Source: Candidatus Arcticimaribacter sp. (GTDB lineage: Bacteria > Bacteroidota > Bacteroidia > Flavobacteriales > Flavobacteriaceae). From it: DNA of 13,003 nt. The stretch lies in assembly GCA_011526275.1 (NCBI GenBank), contig WTJP01000072.1, positions 1 through 13,003 on the forward strand, written 5' to 3'. The notes beneath the pieces are model-generated. The model worked only from the letters and a program-made list of their open reading frames with translations. It was not told the origin of the DNA and searched no databases. Shown in pieces: positions 6,489 to 13,003 of this stretch; position 1 is the first letter of the stretch, and each line of letters opens with the position of its first letter. The position numbers were made by a program, and so were the translations under genes.

Positions 6489-7032
6489 TTTCATCCTACT
6501 TTTACTCGTTCTTTTTTCGCTCCAATTATCTGCACAAGACCGCGCTGCACTCGATAGTTTACCGCGAAAATTAAGAATCAAAAAAGATTACCTCACCCCT
6601 TCCAAAGCGGCCTTTTATTCGGCTGTTCTACCCGGGCTCGGACAAATCCACACCCGACGTTATTGGATTGTTCCCTTTATCTATGGAGGCTTAGCCACTG
6701 CAGGTTACTTCTACACCGATCAAAACAGGGAAATGAAGCGGTACCGTTCGGCCTACAAGCAACGTATTCGCGGAGACTTCACCGACGATTTTACACGAAA
6801 AATAGCACTCAACAGTCAATTGATAGAGGGAATGAATTACCATAAACGCAACCGTGACTTCGCATTGATGTGGTTGGTGGGAGGTTACCTACTCAATATA
6901 CTGGATGCCAATGTTGGAGCGCATTTGTTACAATTTAACGTGGATCAAGATCTTTCGTTTCAACCCTATTTCAATCAAGACAATCTCCTCTCCGACCCTT
7001 CGGTAGGGCTTGCCTTTCAATTAAAATTTTAA
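6478..7032 (+). CDS. DUF5683 family membrane protein
   Basis: This 184-residue protein of unknown function matches DUF5683, common in Bacteroidota. It opens with a signal peptide or membrane helix (MRTNFILLLLVLFSLQLSAQ, 1-20). Next comes the signature region PSKAAFYSAVLPGLGQIHTR (41-60), then a hydrophobic stretch WIVPFIYGGLATAGYFY (63-79), a basic loop (84-98) and another helix MWLVGGYLLNILDANVGAHL (131-150). The end GLAFQLKF, with terminal Phe, looks like an outer-membrane strand, but one cannot conclude more. The best start is GTG at 6478-6480, which overlaps the end of parB by 11 nt and preserves the complete signal peptide. The conserved place between parB and dapB hints at an envelope role; the function is unknown. 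Confidence 0.85.
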   Translation: MRTNFILLLLVLFSLQLSAQDRAALDSLPRKLRIKKDYLTPSKAAFYSAVLPGLGQIHTRRYWIVPFIYGGLATAGYFYTDQNREMKRYRSAYKQRIRGDFTDDFTRKIALNSQLIEGMNYHKRNRDFALMWLVGGYLLNILDANVGAHLLQFNVDQDLSFQPYFNQDNLLSDPSVGLAFQLKF

Positions 7033-7034
7033 GC

Positions 7035-7736
7035 ATGAAAATAGCATTACTCGGTTACGGCAGAATGGGAAAAGCCATTGAAACTATCGCTCAAGAAAGA
7101 GGACACGAAATAGTCGCCATTATCGATAAAAACGAAAAAAAAGGCAGCTTGTCTGAGGCCCAAGTGGCCATTAATTTCAGTGTTCCCACAGCGGCTGTTG
7201 AAAACTTGAAAGAGGCCTTCGACGCGGGCGTTCCTGTGGTTTGTGGAACCACGGGCTGGCTAGAACAGTTAGATGAAATCCACACCTACTGCCAAGAGAA
7301 AAATAGTGCTTTTCTCTATGCCTCTAACTTTAGCGTGGGGGTAAACCTATTCTTCAAGTTGAATGAATTGGCCGCTAAGTTGATGATGGGACAGGAAGAG
7401 CAATACACCGCTCATCTCGAAGAAACTCACCACATTCATAAACTTGACGCCCCCAGTGGAACAGCCATCACCCTAGCGGAGGGCTTAGGCAAAGTGAATC
7501 CGCACTACAATGCTTGGACGATGGAAGAAGGTGGAGAAGGCTTAAAAATTACGGCCTACCGTGAGGGGGAAGTACCCGGTACTCACAGCATTAGCTATCA
7601 TTCCAAGATCGATCAAATTAGTATTGAACACAAAGCACATTCGCGAGAAGGATTCGCTTTGGGAGCAGTTATTGCGGCAGAATGGCTGAAGGGAAAAGAA
7701 GGGATCTTTTCCATGAGCGATGTTTTAAATTTATAA
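7035..7736 (+). CDS. dapB: 4-hydroxy-tetrahydrodipicolinate reductase
   Basis: This cytoplasmic enzyme reduces 4-hydroxy-tetrahydrodipicolinate with NAD(P)H on the route to meso-diaminopimelate and lysine, supplying peptidoglycan cross-links. The 233 residues are shorter than the roughly 270 of the E. coli enzyme, a feature usual in Bacteroidota. The Rossmann motif GYGRMG is at 7-12, CGTTGW at 70-75, the substrate-side block ASNFSVGVNLFF at 96-107, and the catalytic region EETHHIHKLDAPSGTA at 129-144 (His132/His133 and Lys136). The C-terminal block HKAHSREGFALGA is at 199-211. It starts 2 nt after the DUF5683 stop and lies 9 nt before lepB, so it is part of the parA operon. Confidence 0.97.
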   Translation: MKIALLGYGRMGKAIETIAQERGHEIVAIIDKNEKKGSLSEAQVAINFSVPTAAVENLKEAFDAGVPVVCGTTGWLEQLDEIHTYCQEKNSAFLYASNFSVGVNLFFKLNELAAKLMMGQEEQYTAHLEETHHIHKLDAPSGTAITLAEGLGKVNPHYNAWTMEEGGEGLKITAYREGEVPGTHSISYHSKIDQISIEHKAHSREGFALGAVIAAEWLKGKEGIFSMSDVLNL

Positions 7737-7745
7737 TTTTATTCC

Positions 7746-9449
7746 ATGACAGTTTTACAATGGATTTTATTTTTTCTCGCTATTCAACTGATTCACTTTG
7801 GTGGAACTTGGCGTTTGTACCAAAAAGCGGGAAAACAAGCTTGGGAAGCTTTAATCCCAATTTATAATGCCCTCATCTTGATGGACATTATACGTCGTCC
7901 GCGCTGGTGGGTGATTTTACTATTTGTCCCTATCATTAACCTGATGATGTTCCCGGTGATATGGGTAGAAACGCTGCGTAGTTTTGGGAAAAATTCTCCA
8001 GTGGACACTGCATTAGGTTTATTGACCTTTGGTTTATACACCTACCGCATCAACTACGACAACAACGCCACCTATATCGAAGAGCGCAGTTTGGTTCCTC
8101 GAACTTGGTTTGGGGAATGGATCAATGCCGTTCTATTTGCTGTAATCGCAGCAACCCTAGTGCACAGCTATTTCATTCAGCCCTATATTATCCCAACAGG
8201 CTCTTTAGAGAAAACCTTGCTCATTGGGGATTTCCTCTTTGTGAGCAAGTTTCATTACGGCGCAAGAAGCCCAATGACCGCTGTAGCCTTCCCCATGGTA
8301 CACGATACCTTACCGCTGGTTAAAAGTAAATCCTATCTCAATTTCCCCCAACTCCCCTACTTCCGTTTACCTGGATTTCAATCGGTGGAACGTAATGAAA
8401 TTGTTGTATTCAGTTGGCCGGCAGACACCGTTCGACGTTTTTTCGTTAAAGAAAAAGGGGTGAGAAAACCCATCGATAAAAAATCAAACTACGTAAAACG
8501 CTGTGTTGGTTTACCCGGCGACACCCTTTCCATTGTCGATGGCTTTGTACACATTAACGGGAAACAAAGTATTTTACCCGATCGTGCTAAAACCCAATAC
8601 ACCTTTTATGCCTACAATGCCAAGGGCGTTTCTTCAAGAAAACTCAAAGAAGAAGGATTGCGCGATTTTGATCGCAAATACCGCATTGAAAACATTACCC
8701 AAGAGACCTACGATGCTATACGACCTTACATTCACGGTCGCTTGACCAATGATTTGGATAACTTCATTGTTTTGACCCCTTCAGCTGGTTTACCGCCAAA
8801 ACTCATCGGCCAATTACGCCTTAATGTGAAAGAAATTCTTGAAGCCAAAAAGGAACTCACGCTCACCATTAATGAGGCTAAAGCGCTTGATAATAAAAAC
8901 CTATTCGACAGTCTAGTGCGGAAAGTGAGCCGTGTTAAAACCCCCAATACGGTATTCTTTCCCAACGCACTACCCTTTGATTGGAACGAAGATAATTTTG
9001 GACCTATCGTATTGCCAAAAGCTGGAAGTACAGTTCAACTCACTGCCGAAAATCTTCCTCTTTACAAGAAGATTATTCGAGAATATGAGGGTAACAACTT
9101 GGAAAAAAACGGGGATGAGATTTTCATTAATGGCAAGAGCAGCAAGACCTATACGTTCCAACAAGACTATTACTGGATGATGGGAGACAATCGTCATCGT
9201 TCGGAAGACAGTCGTTTTTGGGGCTTTGTACCTGAAAATCACATCGTGGGGAAACCTGTCTTGATTTGGTTTAGTATCGACGGCATTAACGATGGTATTC
9301 GCAACTGGAAAATTCGATGGGACCGTGTGATGACGACCGTAAAAGGTGAAGGAAAACCCATCTCATTCTTCCCTTACTTTCTTGTGGTGGTTGTCCTTTG
9401 GCAAGTGGTGAGTTTTATTCGCAACCGAAAAAAATCGAACGCTGCCTAG
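7746..9449 (+). CDS. lepB: signal peptidase I with N-terminal multi-pass domain and large insertion
   Basis: This 567-residue membrane Ser/Lys protease removes signal peptides from exported proteins. Residues 1-105 form a multi-pass domain resembling DUF5684 (YQKAGKQAWEALIPIYN at 25-41, RPRWWVILLFVPIINLMMFP at 51-70). An anchor helix follows at about 126-146. The catalytic Ser is in IIPTGSLEKTLLIGD (148-162; Ser153, with Leu where Met is usual), and the catalytic Lys in YVKRCVGLPGDT (249-260; Lys251). The C-terminal box MGDNRHRSEDSR spans 479-490, with WGFVP after it. About 190 residues lie between GFVHINGK (266-273) and IFINGKSS (459-466), so the duplicated-looking HINGK/INGK strand is split by an insertion. 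A last helix at about 541-558 ends the protein. E. coli LepB has 324 residues. Confidence 0.96.
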   Translation: MTVLQWILFFLAIQLIHFGGTWRLYQKAGKQAWEALIPIYNALILMDIIRRPRWWVILLFVPIINLMMFPVIWVETLRSFGKNSPVDTALGLLTFGLYTYRINYDNNATYIEERSLVPRTWFGEWINAVLFAVIAATLVHSYFIQPYIIPTGSLEKTLLIGDFLFVSKFHYGARSPMTAVAFPMVHDTLPLVKSKSYLNFPQLPYFRLPGFQSVERNEIVVFSWPADTVRRFFVKEKGVRKPIDKKSNYVKRCVGLPGDTLSIVDGFVHINGKQSILPDRAKTQYTFYAYNAKGVSSRKLKEEGLRDFDRKYRIENITQETYDAIRPYIHGRLTNDLDNFIVLTPSAGLPPKLIGQLRLNVKEILEAKKELTLTINEAKALDNKNLFDSLVRKVSRVKTPNTVFFPNALPFDWNEDNFGPIVLPKAGSTVQLTAENLPLYKKIIREYEGNNLEKNGDEIFINGKSSKTYTFQQDYYWMMGDNRHRSEDSRFWGFVPENHIVGKPVLIWFSIDGINDGIRNWKIRWDRVMTTVKGEGKPISFFPYFLVVVVLWQVVSFIRNRKKSNAA

Positions 9450-10048
9450 TGCAATTCATTCCTGCCTATTTCCCGTCGGTTAAGTACATGCAAGCTTTGA
9501 TGCAGGCCAATGCAGTAGAAATGAACCTGCATTGTCATTATCAAAAACAAACCTACCGCAACCGCTGTACGATTTATGGCGCGAACGGACGTTTAAATTT
9601 GACCATCCCCATTCAACACACCAAAGCAAAGCAACACCAAAAAGACGGGGAGGTGAAAATCATGTGGGAACAAGACTGGCAAAAACAACATTGGAAGTCG
9701 CTCGAATCGGCCTACCGTTCTTCTCCTTTCTTCGAGTTTTATGAAGACGAATTACAAGAAGTTTTCTTCCAACGCCCAAAGGGCTTGATGGAGTATAACC
9801 TAAATCTACTTCAGTGTTTAATGGAATGGTTAGCACTTGATATTGACCTAAAATTTGCTGACGAATACAAGCCGTTCAACGAAGAAGAAAATCAGTTGAT
9901 TCAAGCCAAAAAAGAGACACTTCTTGCTTTACCGCCCTACACCCAAGTCTTTGAAAACAAACATGGGTTTCTTTCCAACCTCAGTGTTTTGGACCTCATT
10001 TTCAACCACGGTCCAGAGAGCAGTATTTACCTAGAAAAAGGATCTTAG
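9449..10048 (+). CDS. WbqC family protein
   Basis: This 199-residue protein belongs to the WbqC family, found in polysaccharide loci and widely in Bacteroidota; the biochemical role is not established. Family blocks are the N-terminal FIPAYFPSVKYMQAL (3-17), HYQKQTYRNRC (30-40), ANGRLNLTIPIQ (45-56), HWKSLESAYRSSPFFEFY (81-98) and YTQVFENKHGFLSNLSVLDL (164-183) ending in FNHGPES. I place the start at GTG 9449-9451, which shares its first G with the lepB stop (TAGTG). The homology begins exactly there, while the ATG at 9398 would add 17 residues read from the lepB tail in another frame. It is the last gene of the operon, and its stop interlocks with the stop of the opposing EEP gene. Confidence 0.87.
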   Translation: MQFIPAYFPSVKYMQALMQANAVEMNLHCHYQKQTYRNRCTIYGANGRLNLTIPIQHTKAKQHQKDGEVKIMWEQDWQKQHWKSLESAYRSSPFFEFYEDELQEVFFQRPKGLMEYNLNLLQCLMEWLALDIDLKFADEYKPFNEEENQLIQAKKETLLALPPYTQVFENKHGFLSNLSVLDLIFNHGPESSIYLEKGS

Positions 10049-11052
10049 TCCCAAGCAAAACGGGTGAGAATCGGGTAATGGTCTGAGTACTTCTCTTGAA
10101 TTACCTTGAACTCATTTACCTTAAAGTCTTCTGGAGAAAAGATAAAATCTATTCGCAACGGAAAGGAGGAAAAATAAAAGGTTTCACCTAAACCTTTTCC
10201 TGCAGCGACAAATGCATCTTGACGGTTGTTGGACAAGCGTTTGTAAGCTTTAGAAAACTGAGTGTTGTTCAAATCGGTACAAACAATACTGGGATAAGTA
10301 TTTCCGTTCTCTACGCCATTGAATTGCTCGATCTGCGTTAATTGCTTTTGAAACACCTCATCAAATTTCACCTGAATAGCATCGGAATTTGGGTTGGTAA
10401 ACAGACTGTCTTTGGCGTTGATACGAAACGACTCGAAATGGAGGTTGTACACTCGAAAACGTTTCTGCTTAAAAAGTAAATCCACATAGGCACCACTATT
10501 GGTCGAGGCGTCAAAATCGATGTAGCCTTGATCGAGTATAGGGAATTTAGAATAAATCGCTAAGGGAGATTTCCCCATGCTACGGCTGGGTTGAATGTAT
10601 TTGTATTCATAAGCGTCCAGTCGAGGCGCGTGGGTCTTAGAGTATTCTTGAAAACAAATCACATCGGGGTTTTCCTCCTGAATAAGTGCCTCAATTTTAT
10701 TGGAAATATCGGGATCGTTGATCCAATCATAGGCATTGAATAAACGCACGTTATAACTCATTACGGAGAGGGTGGTGCTGCTTTTTCTAACCGCTGTCTT
10801 AGGGAATTGATACAAAAGGTTCCACTCGCCATACCCTACAAGAAAAGCGCCCATAAACAATAAAAAAGGCCATTTCATCTTGAGTAACCAATAGGAAAAT
10901 AACACTAGATTGAGTAGAACAACTAAGGGAACAAATAAATTCAAAATGGAGAAGCCAAAAAAGGAAGGAATACTTCCCATTAACATCAATTGAAAGATCA
11001 AGCTAAAGACATTGACCACGACCAAAAGTTGTTCAAAAAAACTAAGTTTCAT
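10045..11052 (-). CDS. membrane-anchored endonuclease/exonuclease/phosphatase (EEP) family protein
   Basis: This 335-residue protein has three N-terminal membrane segments (about 7-26, 32-56 and 61-79) and a DNase I-like EEP domain from about residue 95. Metal-dependent EEP enzymes cleave phosphoester bonds in nucleic acids, sugar phosphates or phospholipids. Catalytic residues appear intact: Asn101 in MSYNVRLFN, Glu136 in CFQEYS, His205 in YNLHFES, Asp260 and Asn262 in CTDLNNTQFS (the usual Gly before Asp is Thr), Asp302 in RIDFIF, and Asp324-His325 in SDHYPI. Whether the domain faces the cytoplasm or periplasm depends on topology I cannot fix; three segments after a short N-terminus would fit either. 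It is the last gene of the mutL-rhomboid operon, 19 nt after the preceding rhomboid gene. Substrate unknown. Confidence 0.88.
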   Translation of the reverse strand: MKLSFFEQLLVVVNVFSLIFQLMLMGSIPSFFGFSILNLFVPLVVLLNLVLFSYWLLKMKWPFLLFMGAFLVGYGEWNLLYQFPKTAVRKSSTTLSVMSYNVRLFNAYDWINDPDISNKIEALIQEENPDVICFQEYSKTHAPRLDAYEYKYIQPSRSMGKSPLAIYSKFPILDQGYIDFDASTNSGAYVDLLFKQKRFRVYNLHFESFRINAKDSLFTNPNSDAIQVKFDEVFQKQLTQIEQFNGVENGNTYPSIVCTDLNNTQFSKAYKRLSNNRQDAFVAAGKGLGETFYFSSFPLRIDFIFSPEDFKVNEFKVIQEKYSDHYPILTRFAWD

Positions 11053-11071
11053 TTAATTCGATTTGAAGGAC

Positions 11072-11932
11072 TTACTTTTTACCTGCTTGGAACAAGATGG
11101 CTTTCTCTTCTTTGGTTAAGCTATCATAGCCCGAAGCACTGATTTTATCTAGGATGCGATCAATTTTTTCTTGTTCGCTTAAATTGGTTTTGGAGGTTGT
11201 TTTTTTCGCTGCTTTATACACGGGTTTCATCTTGGGCTTGGACTGTCCAAGAGAAGAAAATGCATTCCAAAGACGTTCAAAACCAGTGCCAATATCTTTT
11301 CCTTTGGTAAGTTGTGTGGCATACAAATACCCCAAAGCAGCTCCGCCAATGTGGGCCAAATGCCCCCCAGCATTTCCGGTGGGAATTTGCAGTACATCTA
11401 AAACGACCAAGCCAATCCCAAAATGCATCAATTTCACATTAAAAAACAATAGACGAATTTCTTGGTAAGGCATGTAGGTGCAACAAAAAATAAGTACAGC
11501 CATTACCCCCGCTGATGCCCCCACCATGGTGGGATATTGATCCTTAAAGACAGGAAAAAGTGCATAGGATATTAGAAAAACAAGACCACCGATCAATATC
11601 CCCATAAAATAGACATTGATAAAACGTTGCGTGGAAAAGAGGTTGAGAAAAAACTGCGAAGCATAGTACAGCAGCAACATATTCCAAAGAATGTGTCCAA
11701 TACTACCGTGCAGAAACCCATACGTCAACAACGTCCAAGGGCGAAAGATAAAGGTGGATAAATCCGATGAAAGCTCAAAATATTCAGCTAATGACGGAAT
11801 GGGAACTTGAAAGAGATACAACAATGTGCGCACAAAAAAAGGCAAGACAAAACAAAGGATGTTAATCACAATGAGTTTCTCTGCAATATTGAAGAGGCTA
11901 AATCGACTGCGCAATTGATTCATCTTGTTCAT
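11072..11932 (-). CDS. rhomboid family intramembrane serine protease with C-terminal cytosolic tail
   Basis: Rhomboids cut substrate proteins inside the membrane with a Ser-His dyad. This 286-residue copy has about six helices between 20 and 205. The conserved HGSIGHILWNM is at 75-85, the nucleophile motif GASAG at 138-142 (Ser140), and the catalytic His in HLAHIGG (191-197; His194). Residues 206-286 are a basic, soluble tail ending in KIDRILDKISASGYDSLTKE (256-275), which resembles the small C-terminal domain (DUF6576-like) found on many Bacteroidota rhomboids. It lies 1 nt downstream of a second rhomboid gene and is clearly a paralogue. ATG at 11930-11932 is chosen; Met4 is an alternative. 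Both catalytic residues are present, so activity is likely. Confidence 0.93.
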   Translation of the reverse strand: MNKMNQLRSRFSLFNIAEKLIVINILCFVLPFFVRTLLYLFQVPIPSLAEYFELSSDLSTFIFRPWTLLTYGFLHGSIGHILWNMLLLYYASQFFLNLFSTQRFINVYFMGILIGGLVFLISYALFPVFKDQYPTMVGASAGVMAVLIFCCTYMPYQEIRLLFFNVKLMHFGIGLVVLDVLQIPTGNAGGHLAHIGGAALGYLYATQLTKGKDIGTGFERLWNAFSSLGQSKPKMKPVYKAAKKTTSKTNLSEQEKIDRILDKISASGYDSLTKEEKAILFQAGKK

Positions 11933-11933
11933 C

Positions 11934-12671
11934 TTAGTCCCAACGGTTTTGATTGAATTGATTTCTTCGCCAAAAATACATCATCATAAATCCTGTAAAT
12001 GCACCTCCAACGTGGGCGAAATGGGCAATAGGCCCAAGGGAATAGGAAGTGAAACCAAAAAAGAGGTCTCCTAGAATCAGAAGAGGAACAAAATATTTCG
12101 CTTTGATGGGTATAGGGATCAAAAATAAATACAAGTTTACGTTGGGGAAAATAAAGGCAAAGGCCACGATAATCCCGTATAGCGCCCCTGAAGCTCCTAC
12201 CATAGAGGTCGTGTAAACATCATAGGCAGCTTGGATTTGCGTTCGACTTACATGCGCTAACCATTCTGGGTTTAAACGCCCAACAGCAATCGAATCGATA
12301 ATCTTAGTGGTGGTATAGCCCGCTGCATTTAAAACCTCAGACACCGAATGAAATTGAAAAACGTAAGCAATCATTTGAAGCGCCGCTGCGCCTAGTCCCG
12401 TAGAGAAAAAATAGAACAAGAATTTTTGTCTTCCCCAAAGTTGCTCCAAGGGAGAACCAAACATCCACAGCCCAAACATATTGAAAAGAATATGGTTGAA
12501 ACTGCCGTGCATAAACATATGCGTTACAGGCTGCCAAACTTGAAATGAGGGGTTCAAATAAAAATGAAGCGCCATCAAATCGGTAAAAAAAGGACCCAAT
12601 GCATTTGTGGCAAAAAAGAAAATCCCGTTAATGATCAACAGGTGTTTTACCGTTTCTGTGATTCCACGCAT
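11934..12671 (-). CDS. rhomboid family intramembrane serine protease
   Basis: This 245-residue protein is the first of two tandem rhomboids. HMFMHGSFNHILFNMFGLWM spans 51-70, GASGALYG lies at 159-166 (Ser161), and HFAHVGGAFTG at 217-227 holds His220, so the Ser-His dyad is intact. Between helices there is a longer hydrophilic stretch (about 105-155) not found in the second copy, which may contact substrate. The C-terminus is short (WRRNQFNQNRWD) with no extra domain. Its ATG shares one base with the mutL stop (TGATG at 12669-12673), indicating translational coupling to mutL. The next rhomboid starts 1 nt after its stop. Physiological substrates are unknown. Confidence 0.94.
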   Translation of the reverse strand: MRGITETVKHLLIINGIFFFATNALGPFFTDLMALHFYLNPSFQVWQPVTHMFMHGSFNHILFNMFGLWMFGSPLEQLWGRQKFLFYFFSTGLGAAALQMIAYVFQFHSVSEVLNAAGYTTTKIIDSIAVGRLNPEWLAHVSRTQIQAAYDVYTTSMVGASGALYGIIVAFAFIFPNVNLYLFLIPIPIKAKYFVPLLILGDLFFGFTSYSLGPIAHFAHVGGAFTGFMMMYFWRRNQFNQNRWD

Positions 12672-13003
12672 CAGCTAAATTTTTTTTCTAATTCTTCTTT
12701 ATCCAAAGAAACAAAAATCTGCCGATTAAATGGCGAAAGCTGTGTCTCTTTACAAGCAAATAAATCGTCGATAAGCTGCTGCTGTTCTTCTGTTGCGAGT
12801 ACCTTTCCGCGTTTTATGCCAAGGGTCTTGGCTAAAGATTTTGCCAAAAGATCGGTTTGGCTAAAGGCATCTTGTGGAACATTGCTTTCCAAGCTTTCAA
12901 ACAACTCCTCAAAAACATTACGGGCCTTGTTTTCTGAACATACCGAAGGAATACCTAATAGCTGGATGCTATTTCCATTTTGCTCCCCAAGGTTAAAGCC
13001 CAC
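12671..13003 (-). CDS. mutL: DNA mismatch repair protein MutL, C-terminal fragment (5' part outside window)
   Basis: These 110 residues are the C-terminal dimerisation region of MutL, the coordinator ATPase of mismatch repair; the gene continues past the right edge, so the first codon here (GTG, Val) is internal. Recognisable pieces are GFNLGEQNGNSIQLLGIPSV (2-21), where family members read LGF..E.FG.....V...P, a helical stretch with LLAKSLAKT, then EEQQQLIDDLFACKETQLSPFNRQ (about 72-95) and a final LDKEELEKKF. The endonuclease-type motif CPHGRP expected near the end is replaced by CKETQLSPFNR. The TGA stop overlaps the rhomboid ATG by one base. The identification rests on this short C-terminal match plus the common mutL-rhomboid neighbourhood in Flavobacteriales. 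Confidence 0.85.
   Translation of the reverse strand: MGFNLGEQNGNSIQLLGIPSVCSENKARNVFEELFESLESNVPQDAFSQTDLLAKSLAKTLGIKRGKVLATEEQQQLIDDLFACKETQLSPFNRQIFVSLDKEELEKKFS

Noticed and set aside
8105..9242. Several open frames of 72-90 codons on both strands inside lepB
   Set aside because: All overlap the fully conserved lepB frame, contain no known motif and have no independent start context.
10042..11943. Exact 13-base direct repeat ATCTTAGTCCCAA at 10042-10054 and 11931-11943, at the 3' ends of the EEP and first rhomboid genes (both end in Trp-Asp-stop)
   Set aside because: In a 13 kb window about one 13-base match is expected by chance, and both lie at ordinary gene ends; no evidence of recombination.
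1..13003. CRISPR arrays, tRNA or rRNA genes, insertion sequences, phage genes, toxin-antitoxin or defence systems
   Set aside because: No repeated spacer pattern, cloverleaf, transposase, terminal repeats or defence motifs were seen; nearly every base belongs to identifiable housekeeping or metabolic genes.

Overview
The window looks like a stretch of chromosome from a marine-type Bacteroidota, most likely Flavobacteriales. The grounds are AT-leaning DNA, few Shine-Dalgarno sequences, -7 boxes resembling TAnnTTTG, and a gene set typical of that group: parA-parB-DUF5683-dapB-lepB-WbqC facing an EEP hydrolase, two tandem rhomboids and mutL. Apart from the left end this is core, vertically inherited DNA. 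I see no insertion sequences, prophage, CRISPR array, tRNA or rRNA.

Layout. (1) 1-2762, minus strand: a CYTH-domain triphosphate-binding protein cut by the left edge, an HSL-type alpha/beta hydrolase, and a lipoprotein di-heme cytochrome c peroxidase. (2) 2763-2895: a divergent promoter region. (3) 2896-4725, plus strand: a PQQ-type soluble aldose dehydrogenase lipoprotein, overlapping (ATGA) a small mono-heme cytochrome c, then a DivIC/FtsB-type division protein. The dehydrogenase, cytochrome c and divergent peroxidase together suggest a periplasmic sugar-oxidation and peroxide-handling electron route. (4) 4726-4826: the parA leader, with two overlapping palindromes, one having a core like a parS site with one extra base. 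(5) 4827-10048, plus strand: a very compact operon of parA, parB, a DUF5683 membrane protein, dapB, lepB and a WbqC-family protein. It joins chromosome partition, cell-envelope precursor synthesis and protein export, with junctions from 9 nt apart to 11 nt overlapped. (6) 10045-13003, minus strand: mutL (cut by the right edge), rhomboid, rhomboid with a cytosolic tail, and a membrane-anchored EEP hydrolase, transcribed toward the parA operon. The two convergent operons end on interlocked stop codons.

The window is nearly fully coding; the largest gap is 133 bases. I found no convincing new defence or mobile system. The items most worth a second look are the CYTH protein with a broken ExExK signature, the parS-like palindrome at the parA promoter, the DUF5684-like membrane domain and large insertion in signal peptidase I, the mutL C-terminus lacking its usual zinc motif, and the tandem rhomboids behind mutL. 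Several starts appear to be GTG or TTG, all at gene overlaps or very tight junctions.
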